Shown here piece by piece: positions 52,391 through 59,935 of a stretch of DNA of 64,000 nucleotides. Each line of letters begins with the position of its first letter. The stretch's first letter is position 1. The notes under the pieces are model-generated. The model saw only the letters and a program-made list of their open reading frames with translations, was not told the origin of the DNA and made no database searches. The DNA lies in contig NZ_FNIQ01000002.1 in NCBI RefSeq assembly GCF_900104025.1, positions 310,001-374,000 on the forward strand, read 5' to 3'. Source of the DNA: Geodermatophilus sp. DSM 45219 (GTDB lineage Bacteria > Actinomycetota > Actinomycetes > Mycobacteriales > Geodermatophilaceae). The position numbers were made by a program, and so were the translations under genes.

Positions 52391-53635
52391 GTGCTCTACA
52401 CCGCGTACCAGTGGCAGCAGCGGCTGACCGCGCCGGCCCGGACGACGACGGCGCTGACCGCACGGGCCCTGGAGGCGCTGCCGGCGCCGCTGGCCGCACT
52501 CCCCGCCGCCCGCCGGGTGCGGGCCGCCTGCCGGATCGTCGCCGACGCCCGGCCCACGCACGTCCGCCCGGAGTGGGGCATCGACTCCGTGGACGTCGAC
52601 GGCCGGCCGGCCGAGGTGGCCGTGGAGCCGGTGCTGTCGACGCCGTTCGCCGACGTCCTGCACTTCACCAAGCCCGACGTCGCCGGCCAGCCGCAGGTGC
52701 TGGTCGTGGGGCCGATCTCCGGCCACTTCGCCACGCTGCTGCGGCCCACGGTCCGCACCCTGCTCGCCGACCACGACGTGTACGTCGTCGACTGGCACAA
52801 CGCACGCGACGTCCCGGTGGCGGCGGGGCGCTTCGGGCTGGACGAGTACGTCGACCACGTCGTCCAGGCGATCCGGCACCTCGGCCCGGACACCCACGTC
52901 CTGGCCGTGTGCCAGCCCGCACCGCTGGTGCTCGCCGCCGTCGCCCTGCTGGCGGCGGACGGCGACCCCGCCCAGCCCCGCAGCGTCACGCTCATGGCCG
53001 GGCCCATCGACACCCGGGTCAACCCCAACCGGGTCAACGAGACCGCCGGCCGTCACCCGCTGTCGCGGTACGAGCGGATGCTGACCACCACGGTCCCGGC
53101 GCAGTACCCGGGCGCCGGCCGGCGGGTCTACCCCGGGGTCGCGCAGCTGACGGCGTTCATGTCGCTGAACCCGCGGCGACACCTCGGCGCGCACGTGGCG
53201 ATGTACCGGGCCATGGTGGCCGGCGACGAGGCGACGGCGGCGACCACCCGAGCCTTCTACGACGAGTACGGCGCGGTCATGGACGTGCCCGCGGAGTTCT
53301 ACCTGGAGACGCTGCGCCGCGTCTTCATGGAGCACGACCTGCCCCGCGGCGTCTTCACCTGGCGCGGCCGGACGGTCGACCCCTCCGCCATCGAGCACAC
53401 CGCGCTGCTCACGGTCGAGGGCGCCCAGGACGACATGTGCTCGCCCGGGCAGACCGAGGCCGCGCACGCGCTGTGCACCGGGATCCCGGCCGAGCACCGG
53501 CGCCACCACCTGCAGCAGGGCGTGGGCCACTACGGGGTCTTCGCCGGCTCGCGCTGGGAGACCGAGATCTACCCGGTCCTGCGCGCCTTCATCGCCGAGC
53601 AGGAGGCCGCGCGGGAGGTGGTCCCGGTCGGCTGA
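52391..53635 (+). CDS. phaZ: Intracellular polyhydroxyalkanoate depolymerase (Cys-type)
   Basis: A 414-residue protein of the intracellular PHB depolymerase family: a Cys nucleophile in LAVCQPAPLVLAAVA replaces the usual Ser, with the context DVYVVDWHNARDVP, SVTLMAGPIDTRVNPNRVNE, and a C-terminal VEGAQDDMCSPGQTEAAHALC (Asp) and GVGHYGVFAGSRWETEIYP (His). It hydrolyses amorphous granules to 3-hydroxyacids. The GTG at 52391 has CGGAGGACCC upstream. It is unlike the Ser-type phaZ at 40316. Confidence 0.9.
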   Translation: MLYTAYQWQQRLTAPARTTTALTARALEALPAPLAALPAARRVRAACRIVADARPTHVRPEWGIDSVDVDGRPAEVAVEPVLSTPFADVLHFTKPDVAGQPQVLVVGPISGHFATLLRPTVRTLLADHDVYVVDWHNARDVPVAAGRFGLDEYVDHVVQAIRHLGPDTHVLAVCQPAPLVLAAVALLAADGDPAQPRSVTLMAGPIDTRVNPNRVNETAGRHPLSRYERMLTTTVPAQYPGAGRRVYPGVAQLTAFMSLNPRRHLGAHVAMYRAMVAGDEATAATTRAFYDEYGAVMDVPAEFYLETLRRVFMEHDLPRGVFTWRGRTVDPSAIEHTALLTVEGAQDDMCSPGQTEAAHALCTGIPAEHRRHHLQQGVGHYGVFAGSRWETEIYPVLRAFIAEQEAAREVVPVG

Positions 53636-53708
53636 CCGGGACGGCGGGCGGCCCGCGCCCGGGCCCGCAGCAGGACGGCGACGCCCAGGACCGCGGGGCG
53701 GCCGGCGG

Positions 53709-54086
53709 TCAGCGGCGGTGCCAGCGGACCGCGCCGTACGCGGACGTGCCGAGCACGATCGAGGAGAGCACGACGCTGCGCGGCGCCACGTCACCGCCCC
53801 GGCGCGCCACCAGCACGGCCGCGGCGTCGAGCGCGGTCAGCAGCAGGGTGACCTCCGTCGTCCGCCGGGCCTGCGGCGCGGGGGTGACCAGCAGGGCCGC
53901 GCCCATCGCGATGTTGCGGGCCGCGGCCAGCCGGACCAGCAGCGGCAGCAGCACGTCGGTGCGCGTGCCGGTGTCGTCGGCCCCCAGCAGGCGGGGCAGC
54001 GCCCGCGGGGCGAACAGCGCCGCCGTCCCGATCCAGATCGACAGCGTCCCGATGGTCTTCCGGGTGACGTCCCAGTCCCTCGCCAT
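53709..54086 (-). CDS. Small membrane protein (125 aa, unknown)
   Basis: A hydrophobic protein with about three to four membrane segments (residues ~15-30, 45-65, 75-95, 100-118) and the segment ARNIAMGAALL. It resembles short actinobacterial membrane proteins of unknown function (DUF4267-like), without certainty. The first of three adjacent minus-strand genes in map order, converging on the phaZ gene. Confidence 0.6.
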   Translation of the reverse strand: MARDWDVTRKTIGTLSIWIGTAALFAPRALPRLLGADDTGTRTDVLLPLLVRLAAARNIAMGAALLVTPAPQARRTTEVTLLLTALDAAAVLVARRGGDVAPRSVVLSSIVLGTSAYGAVRWHRR

Positions 54087-54092
54087 GGCCGG

Positions 54093-54647
54093 TCACTGCC
54101 CGCCGGGCGACCGCGCCAACCGGCGCCCTGCGGCGATGACCAGCACCATCGCCAGGAACGGCAGGGTGACGACGCTGGCCACCCCGTCGCTGACCGTGGC
54201 GACGGCGAAGGCCACGGCGCCCGGTGCGTCGAGCGGGCCGAGCACGCCGTCGACGCCGAGCGCGGCGATCGAGGGCGGCAGCGTGAGCAGCGCGGAGACC
54301 GCTCCCCCGAGGACGACGCCCAGCGCGACCGCACCCGGCGCCGTCCGGACCGCGCGCAGCGCCAGGCCGGTGCCCCGCCCCAGCGCCCCGCGCGGGGCGA
54401 GCCGCCCGCCGCCGGGCAGCGCGGCCACCGCGCCGGTCACCCACAGCTGGGCGACCAGGGCGGTGCCGAAGCCGACGACGTCGACCAGCAGGGCGGCCAC
54501 GACGCTCGGGCTGTCGTGCACGAGCAGCTGCCGTGCCACGTCGGGGACGGTGTTGACGGCCGTGGCCAGCAGCGCGGCGAGGTAGGCGGGGCGCCGGTGC
54601 CGGACCAGGGCCGCCAGGGCGGCGCGCACCACGCCCACCGGCGTCAC
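54093..54647 (-). CDS. Hypothetical integral membrane protein
   Basis: A 184-residue protein with four to five hydrophobic segments and basic loops, beginning VTPVGVVRAALAALVRHRRPAYLAALL. No family recognised. The GTG at 54647 overlaps the methyltransferase stop, so it is coupled to that gene. Confidence 0.6.
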   Translation of the reverse strand: MTPVGVVRAALAALVRHRRPAYLAALLATAVNTVPDVARQLLVHDSPSVVAALLVDVVGFGTALVAQLWVTGAVAALPGGGRLAPRGALGRGTGLALRAVRTAPGAVALGVVLGGAVSALLTLPPSIAALGVDGVLGPLDAPGAVAFAVATVSDGVASVVTLPFLAMVLVIAAGRRLARSPGGQ

Positions 54648-55270
54648 GGGCGGGTGGCGACGAGGGCGGTCCAGCAGCCGGCCAGCCGGGTCTGCTGGCC
54701 GACGACGGTCAGCCCGGCGCCGCGGCAGGCGGCGGCGATGCCCTCCGGGGTGGGCCGGTCGCCGTCGGCCGGGTGCCGCGACACCGCCCGCAGCGGGCGG
54801 CTGTCGACGAACCGCGCGGTCATCTCGCAGGAATAGAACCGCCCGCCGGGGCGCAGCACGCGGGCGGCCTCCCGGACGACGTCCCGCCACGCGTCGCTGT
54901 GGTGCAGCACGTGGTAGCCGAACACCGCGTCGTAGGCCGCCGCGGCGGCGGTCAGCGACGTCGCGTCGCCCTCCTGCACGTCGACCCGCGTACCCAGGTC
55001 GCGCACCGCCTCCCGGCAGGCCGCGACGCTCGCGCCGAACCGCTCGACGCCGTCGGCGTGCCCGGCCCCGAAGACCTCGAGCGCCAGCCGCAGCCCGGTG
55101 CCGCGGCGGCCGGTGCCGAGCTCGAGCACCTGGCCGCCGGGGACCCGCCCGCCCAGCCGGAGCAGGAGGGGCGCCTCGATGCGGCGCTGCGCCAGCGCCC
55201 GGAGGCGGGAGTTGACCCAGAGCCGGTTGGCGTCGACGAGGGTCGGCGGGACGGGGCGGCTGGTCGGCAT
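54644..55270 (-). CDS. Class I SAM-dependent methyltransferase
   Basis: A 208-residue methyltransferase: motif I VLELGTGRRGTGLRLALEVFG, acidic EGDATSLTAA, YDAVFGYHVLHHSDAWRDVVREAARVLRPGG (motifs II/III region). It could methylate a small molecule or lipid; relatives are Methyltransf_11 members. It is coupled to a downstream membrane protein and begins with ATG at 55270, 41 bases from the riboswitch-regulated cell-wall gene on the same strand. Confidence 0.82.
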   Translation of the reverse strand: MPTSRPVPPTLVDANRLWVNSRLRALAQRRIEAPLLLRLGGRVPGGQVLELGTGRRGTGLRLALEVFGAGHADGVERFGASVAACREAVRDLGTRVDVQEGDATSLTAAAAAYDAVFGYHVLHHSDAWRDVVREAARVLRPGGRFYSCEMTARFVDSRPLRAVSRHPADGDRPTPEGIAAACRGAGLTVVGQQTRLAGCWTALVATRP

Positions 55271-55311
55271 CGTGCCGTCCTGCCCCGGAGGCGCCGGGGG
55301 TAACCGGCGGG

Positions 55312-56196
55312 TCAGCCCCGGTAGTTCACGTGCGGGTGGTCCATGTGGTTCGCGGTGCGGCTGCCGCGGTCGGCCATCGACTTCCAGGAGCCGCCGGGCG
55401 AGGAGAGCATCCGCTGCTCCCAGATGATGTAGTCCACACCGAGCTCGTCCCAGTGCGCGATGTGGTACTCGACGATCGCGTCGCCGAGTGCCGAGTCGCT
55501 CATGACCATGTAGTCCAGCGCCAGGCCCGACGGGTGCCCACCGGGGTCGGCGGCGCTGGGCCGGGTGCCGCCGAGGGTGATCGAGGCGGCGCCGGGCACG
55601 TTGCTCACCACGGCGTTCGCGGCGGCCTGCACCACGGCGGCGACCGGGCCCGAGCTGTTCGTGATCTTCGCGACCGCGCCGGCCGCGGCCGCGGCCCGCG
55701 GGGCAGCGGCGGCGGGCGCGGCCTCACCGGCCTGTGCGGGAGCGGCCGCGGTCGCGGACGCCTGGGCCGCCTGCGCCGCCGCGGCCTCCTCGGCGGCCTT
55801 CGCGGCCGCCTCCGCCTCGGCCTTCGCCTTGGCGGCGGCCTCCGCCTCGGCCTTCTGCCGGTCGAGCACCGCCTGGTCGGCGGCGGCCTGGGCCTGCTGC
55901 GCGGCGGTCTCCGCGGCCTCGCGGCTGCTGCGGCTGGCGGCCAGGTCCTGCAGCGGCTGCAGCTGCTCGGTCACGTCGAGCGGCGCGGCCTGGGCGGTCA
56001 GCCCGAGCTCCTGGGCGACGCTGACGGTCGCCGCCGGGACGGCCTCGGCCTGGGCGGCGGGCTCGGGGCCGACGACGACGCCGACCAGGACGGCGCCGGC
56101 GGTGGCCACGCCCAGGTACAGCGCGGGACGGCGGACGGCAGCGGGGGGACGGCGGCGCGAGCGGGCGGGGCGGCCGTAGGTGATGCGGCGTGACAT
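55312..56196 (-). CDS. Secreted/envelope protein with M15-like C-terminal domain (paralogue A)
   Basis: A 294-residue protein: a basic N-terminus, one hydrophobic segment (~residues 24-48), a long Ala/Glu/Lys-rich coiled coil (~75-145), then a ~105-residue domain. The final domain has GGHPSGLALDYM and NHMDHPHVNY, which supply the His/Asp/His pattern of M15-type zinc peptidases and match the conserved C-terminal domain of actinobacterial cell-wall proteins (ARB-07466/VldE-like). A role in peptidoglycan hydrolysis is inferred. The gene lies behind a c-di-AMP riboswitch. The paralogue at 57192 has the same final domain with a LysM module instead of the coiled coil. Confidence 0.78.
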   Translation of the reverse strand: MSRRITYGRPARSRRRPPAAVRRPALYLGVATAGAVLVGVVVGPEPAAQAEAVPAATVSVAQELGLTAQAAPLDVTEQLQPLQDLAASRSSREAAETAAQQAQAAADQAVLDRQKAEAEAAAKAKAEAEAAAKAAEEAAAAQAAQASATAAAPAQAGEAAPAAAAPRAAAAAGAVAKITNSSGPVAAVVQAAANAVVSNVPGAASITLGGTRPSAADPGGHPSGLALDYMVMSDSALGDAIVEYHIAHWDELGVDYIIWEQRMLSSPGGSWKSMADRGSRTANHMDHPHVNYRG

Positions 56197-56423
56197 GGGG
56201 TGGGGGGTCTCCGAGGCGTGCGGGCGCAGCGGCGCGACGGGGCGCTGCGGGGTGACGGGGAGTGGCCGTGCGGGACGCCGCTGCTCGCGGGGGGAGCGGC
56301 TGGGAGCCGGTCGAGCGCGGGTGCTCGGTCGGGAGCCGGCGGGCGTCCTCGTCGGGTCAGGTGCGGCGGCGCACCCGGGTCCGGAGCCGGCGGGCTGGTG
56401 CGGCAGGGCAGGGGCACGCCATC

Positions 56424-56560
56424 CGGCGGCTCTCCGTTCTTCCGTGAGCCGCCTACCGGGTTAGCTGACGGGTTCGGGCGGGAAGCAGCCCTACCTGCAC
56501 CCGGACGTGCGTCCAGGAGCGGGATTCACCCCAGTACTGCGGTGGGTCCCCGGCTCGCCC
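56424..56560 (-). ncRNA. c-di-AMP (ydaO-yuaA) riboswitch A
   Basis: Reading the minus strand, conserved blocks occur in order: GGGGTGAATCCC (~56532-56521), GTAGGGCTGCTTCC (~56495-56482), CCCGAACCCGTCAGCTAACCCGGTAGGCGG (~56478-56450, given in parts as 5' and 3' halves of the core). P1 pairs GAGCCG (56556-56551) with CGGCTC (56451-56446). Downstream, GGCGGCT (56453-56447) can instead pair with AGCCGCC (56431-56425), a mutually exclusive hairpin serving as expression platform. In actinobacteria this class controls resuscitation factors and wall hydrolases, turning them off when c-di-AMP is high. Confidence 0.88.
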
Positions 56561-56627
56561 CGGAGGGCGACTCGGCGGCGTCCGGGCGGGCCCCCCACGG
56601 GGGCGTGACGACCGACCGGACGCATCG

Positions 56628-56656
56628 ACCGTAGCTGCGTTATGCAGCTGTGACAA
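56628..56656 (-). promoter_or_regulatory. Putative sigma70-type promoter of the riboswitch A transcript
   Basis: On the minus strand TTGTCA (56656-56651) and TACGGT (56633-56628) are separated by 17 bases, upstream of the riboswitch. The spacer contains a perfect 6-bp inverted repeat (agctgc-gttat-gcagct, 56633-56649), a possible operator. Confidence 0.5.
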
Positions 56657-56975
56657 TCCGCGGTCGCCGATCTCGTGCGTGACACGCGTCGCGGACCCAC
56701 CGGTCCGCCGACCCGGGCTGCTACGGCGGCGCCGGGGAGCTGGCGGGCGGAGCTCACCCAGGAACCCTCCCGGGGCTCCGCCCGCGGTCAGCATGCTGGC
56801 GACCCACCGGTTCCGCAACAGGTGTCCACGACGTCCGAGCCTCGCCGGGCGCCGGCCCCGCCCCTGGCCGGCAGCCCGACGGACGGGACCCGTCGCGGGC
56901 ACCGGGACCGGTCGCGCAGTGGCGCCCGGTCGCGGACCGGGGGTTCCCCGCGGTGCGGCGGGGCACCTCCTCCCC
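56657..56975. other. 319-bp region upstream of riboswitch A and small ORF
   Basis: It lies between the riboswitch A promoter (minus) and the 50-codon ORF (plus). I see no RNA, repeat or confident promoter for the plus-strand ORF. Confidence 0.4.
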
Positions 56976-57128
56976 ATGAGCGAGATGGACCCGCGGGACC
57001 CCAGCACCCTCTACGCGGAGGGGCCGGTCACCGCCGAGCCACCCGAGGACGACGTGCCCGAGACCTCGCCGCTGCCCGACTCCGGCGGCACCGGCCCGGG
57101 CCCGGACGACCTCGACCGGCTGCTCTGA
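56976..57128 (+). CDS. Small acidic hypothetical protein (50 aa)
   Basis: A 50-residue, Pro/Asp/Glu-rich, probably disordered protein starting MSEMDPRDPSTLYAEGPVT. ATG at 56976 follows CACCTCCTCCCC, a weak ribosome site. It ends 7 bases before a strong hairpin terminator. No family recognised. Confidence 0.5.
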   Translation: MSEMDPRDPSTLYAEGPVTAEPPEDDVPETSPLPDSGGTGPGPDDLDRLL

Positions 57129-57135
57129 AGGAGGA

Positions 57136-57181
57136 CCCCGTCCTCCCCGCCCCTCGCGGGCCCGGGGCGGGGAGGACGGGG
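57136..57181. terminator. Bidirectional terminator, perfect 18-bp stem
   Basis: Arms 57136-57153 and 57164-57181 are exact complements around a 10-base loop. It sits between the convergent small ORF and the LysM gene, serving both. Confidence 0.85.
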
Positions 57182-57191
57182 CCGCGGAGGA

Positions 57192-58010
57192 TCAGCCGAC
57201 GTAGTTGACGTGCGGGTGGTCCATGTGGTTCGCCGTCGCGCTGCCGCGGTCGGCCATGGCCTTCCACGCGCCGGTCGGCGAGGTCAGGATCCGCTGCTGC
57301 CAGATGACGTACTCGACACCCAGCTCGTCCCAGTGGGCGACGTGGAAGGCGACGATCGCGTCGCCGAGGGCGGCGTCGCTGCCGACCATGTAGTCCAGCG
57401 CCAGGCCCGACGGGTGGCCGTTCGGGTCCGTCGCGCTGGGGCGGGTGCCGCCGAGGGTGATCGAGCCGGCGCCGGGCACCTCGCTCACCACCCGGTTCGC
57501 GGCGGCCTGCACCTGCGGGGCCACGTCCCCGGCACTGTTGGTGATCTCGGCGGTGACCGCCGGGGCGGGTAGCGGAGCGGCAGCGGCCAGCGGCAGCGCC
57601 GGGGCGGCGGCAGCGGGAGCCGACTGACCGACCGAGCCGGCCACCGGCGCCGGGGCGGCCGGCTCCGACGCCGCGGTCACCAGCACCTGACCGGGGAAGA
57701 TCCGGTTCGGGTCGGCGCCGATGACGGTGACGTTGCGCTGGTACAGGTCCCGCCACGACTGGCCGTGGGCGGCGGCGATCTTCGCGATCGTGTCCCCGCG
57801 CTCGACGGTGTGGCCGGCGTCCGCGGCGGCGGCTGTGGCCGCCACGGGGAGCTCGACGGCGTGCGTGGGGAGGGGGGCGGTCGTCCCGGCGAGGGCCTGG
57901 CCCGGGGAGCTCAGGACGCCGAACCCGACGACGGTGGCGCCGGCGGCGACGGGCGCCTTGGCGAGCACCTTCTTGGTGCGGACGTAACGGGGTGCGCGGT
58001 GCTTGGCCAT
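57192..58010 (-). CDS. LysM cell-wall protein with M15-like C-terminal domain (paralogue B)
   Basis: A 272-residue secreted protein: a basic N-terminus with a hydrophobic stretch (~17-42), a LysM module (HTVERGDTIAKIAAAHGQSWRDLYQRN..., ~65-110), an Ala/Pro linker and the same ~105-residue C-terminal domain as paralogue A (NGHPSGLALDYM and NHMDHPHVNYVG). LysM would anchor it to peptidoglycan. The ATG at 58010 lies directly behind a hairpin that buries its ribosome site. A c-di-AMP riboswitch precedes it. The M15-like activity is inferred. Confidence 0.82.
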   Translation of the reverse strand: MAKHRAPRYVRTKKVLAKAPVAAGATVVGFGVLSSPGQALAGTTAPLPTHAVELPVAATAAAADAGHTVERGDTIAKIAAAHGQSWRDLYQRNVTVIGADPNRIFPGQVLVTAASEPAAPAPVAGSVGQSAPAAAAPALPLAAAAPLPAPAVTAEITNSAGDVAPQVQAAANRVVSEVPGAGSITLGGTRPSATDPNGHPSGLALDYMVGSDAALGDAIVAFHVAHWDELGVEYVIWQQRILTSPTGAWKAMADRGSATANHMDHPHVNYVG

Positions 58011-58027
58011 GGTGATCTCCGATCACC
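58011..58027 (-). promoter_or_regulatory. Hairpin sequestering the ribosome site of the LysM gene
   Basis: ggtgatc (58011-58017) and gatcacc (58021-58027) pair perfectly around a 3-base loop, immediately upstream of the ATG. The only Shine-Dalgarno-like purines (GGAGA on the minus strand, about 58021-58017) fall in this hairpin, so its formation would block translation. Confidence 0.6.
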
Positions 58028-58212
58028 GCCGGCGAGGTGAGCTGTCGGGTTCGGGCGATCGGTGCCCGGCCGCGGTCTCGCGGCTTCACCCCGAGGCGCG
58101 CGGGAGCCCGGGGTCTGTGCCCGGGTCGGAGCGCGCCGTGGTCGTGGGTCCCCCACCCCTGCCCTGGGATCTGGAGGCAACCGGTGGGCAGGGTTTGGCG
58201 GAACCGGCGCCG
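58026..58212 (-). ncRNA. c-di-AMP (ydaO-yuaA) riboswitch B
   Basis: Minus-strand blocks appear in ydaO order: GCCGGTTCCGCCAAACCC (~58207-58190), GGGGTGAAGCC (~58092-58082) and CCCGAACCCGACAGCTCACC (~58056-58037) followed by CGCCGGCGGT. The outermost stem pairs CGCCGG with CCGGCG. It lies between the transcript start and the LysM gene and is longer than riboswitch A because of an extended middle arm. Ligand-bound state is expected to reduce expression. Confidence 0.85.
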
Positions 58213-58380
58213 CGCTCTTCTTTGCTGAGCGCACACGAAACGCTACGTGCAGTCATGTGAACTGTCGTCGTGACGCCGGTCACAATCCGGTCCCGGAACG
58301 GCGCGCCGCAGGTCGCTCCGGCGTGTCGGCCGACTGCGTCGCCCGTCACGTCGGACGGCGGCCCGGTCGCCGGGAGGCGG

Positions 58381-59223
58381 TCAGCGGGGGGTGCGGTGCG
58401 CGTCGAGCCAGGCGACGACGTCCCCGAGCACGGCGTCCTTCTCCGGCTCGTTGTGCGGCTCGTGGAAGAGCCCCTCGTAGGTCCTCACCGTGAGGTCCGC
58501 GGAGCCGGCGTGCGCGCGGACGACCTCGCTCGCGGCCGGCGGGACCAGCCGGTCGGCGGTGCCGTGCAGGACCAGCAGCGGCAGGGTGAGCGAGGGCAGC
58601 CGCTGCGGCATGGCCAGCGCGGTGGTCATCAGCTCGGCGCCGGTGCGGGCGACCATCTTCCCGGTGTGGTTGAGCGGGTCGGTCCGGTAGTCGCGGACCA
58701 CCTCCGGGTCCCGGCTGACCGCCTCCGCGTCCAGCTGCAGCACCCCGACGTCGGGCAGCACGCGGGACAGCAACGGCGCCACGGTCCGCTGCACGGCGTT
58801 CGCGGCGCTGGTGTCCAGCGCCGCCGCGGAGATCACCGCGCCGGTGACCCGGGGGTCCGGCGTCCCGGTCAGGTACTGCAGGGCGACCAGCCCGCCCAGG
58901 CTGTGCCCGTAGACGAACAGCGGGACGCCGGGGTGCTGCTCGCCGGCGTACCGCACCAGCGCGGCGACGCCGTCGACGGCGGCGGCCATGCTGCCGATGT
59001 TGCCGCGCCGGCCCGGCGAGCGGCCGTGGCCGGGGTGGTCGACGGCGTGCGTCGCGTAACCCGCGGCGGCCAGCCGCTCGGCGACGTACCGGTAGCGGCC
59101 GCCGTGCTCGTGCGCGCCGTGCACCAGGACGACGGCGCCGACCGGCCCGGGCACCGTCCAGGCCTGCCGGTACTGCCCCGAGGACAGCGTGCCCTCGGTG
59201 TGCGCGGGCCGGGCAGCGGTCAT
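58381..59223 (-). CDS. Monoacylglycerol lipase-like alpha/beta hydrolase
   Basis: A 280-residue hydrolase with the MAGL signature: VVLVHGAHEHGGRY, HPGHGRSPGRRGNIGSM, nucleophile GHSLGG, LVLHGTADRLVPP (Asp) and TYEGLFHEPHNEPEK (His). It likely releases fatty acids from monoacylglycerols or lysophospholipids. The ATG at 59223 is preceded by GAGGTCC. Divergent from the helix-hairpin-helix gene. Confidence 0.88.
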   Translation of the reverse strand: MTAARPAHTEGTLSSGQYRQAWTVPGPVGAVVLVHGAHEHGGRYRYVAERLAAAGYATHAVDHPGHGRSPGRRGNIGSMAAAVDGVAALVRYAGEQHPGVPLFVYGHSLGGLVALQYLTGTPDPRVTGAVISAAALDTSAANAVQRTVAPLLSRVLPDVGVLQLDAEAVSRDPEVVRDYRTDPLNHTGKMVARTGAELMTTALAMPQRLPSLTLPLLVLHGTADRLVPPAASEVVRAHAGSADLTVRTYEGLFHEPHNEPEKDAVLGDVVAWLDAHRTPR

Positions 59224-59322
59224 CGGGCGGACCTCCTCGTCGGGGTGGCGGTGCCAGCGCATCCTGCAGCAGCCGGCGGACCGGCTGCCCGCGGGTCGCC
59301 GGGCGGCCCTAGGTTGGAGGCC

Positions 59323-59829
59323 ATGCCGAGCACGTCGCCGGGCGCCGCGCCCGGAGGGACCGTCCGCGACCTGGGCCTGCCGGCGCGGGCGGTCACCGCG
59401 CTGACCCGGGCCGGGATCACCACCACCGAGCAGCTGGCCGCACTCACCCGCGCCGAGCTGGTCGCCGTCAACGGGCTGGGCCCGGGCACGGTGGCCGCCA
59501 TCCGCCGCGTCGTCCCCGAGCCGCCCGGCCGCCTCGCGCCGCCGGAGCCCGCCCCGCCGGGGGACGACGAGGAGTCGCCGGCCGCCCCGGCGATCCCGTC
59601 CTTCGAGTCGCTGCGCTCGACCCGCCGCCGGACGACGGTCGACCTGATCGTGCCGGCGACCCCTCCCCCCGCCGATCCCGTGCCGTCGGCCCCCCGGCCG
59701 CCCGACTACGCCGACCTGTGGCGCCTCGGGGTGGCGCTGGGCTCGGCCGCGGCGACCCTGCCGCTGCGGCTGACCCTGTTCGCCGTCCGGGAGCCCGCCC
59801 GCCGGCTGCGGCGGCTGCTCCGCGGGTAG
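59323..59829 (+). CDS. Helix-hairpin-helix domain protein
   Basis: A 168-residue protein. Residues ~15-60 form an HhH/RNA polymerase alpha-CTD-like motif (VRDLGLPARAVTALTRAGITTTEQLAALTRAELVAVNGLGPGTVAAIRRV); an acidic, Pro-rich linker follows, and the C-terminal tail is basic and amphipathic (REPARRLRRLLRG) with a short hydrophobic stretch. DNA binding or membrane association is possible. Ends in TAG. Confidence 0.72.
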   Translation: MPSTSPGAAPGGTVRDLGLPARAVTALTRAGITTTEQLAALTRAELVAVNGLGPGTVAAIRRVVPEPPGRLAPPEPAPPGDDEESPAAPAIPSFESLRSTRRRTTVDLIVPATPPPADPVPSAPRPPDYADLWRLGVALGSAAATLPLRLTLFAVREPARRLRRLLRG

Positions 59830-59935
59830 CGCCGAGGCCCGGAGGCGCCGCCCGGGCACCCGAGGCCGGCGCGCCGCCGGTCGCCGGCTCTGACAAGCTC
59901 GCGCGGTCGTCGTTCCCCACCGTGCAGGAGGACCC

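Noticed and set aside
53636..53708. Terminator between the phaZ-type gene and the convergent membrane protein
   Set aside because: Several GC-rich partial stems are possible, but no single convincing hairpin.
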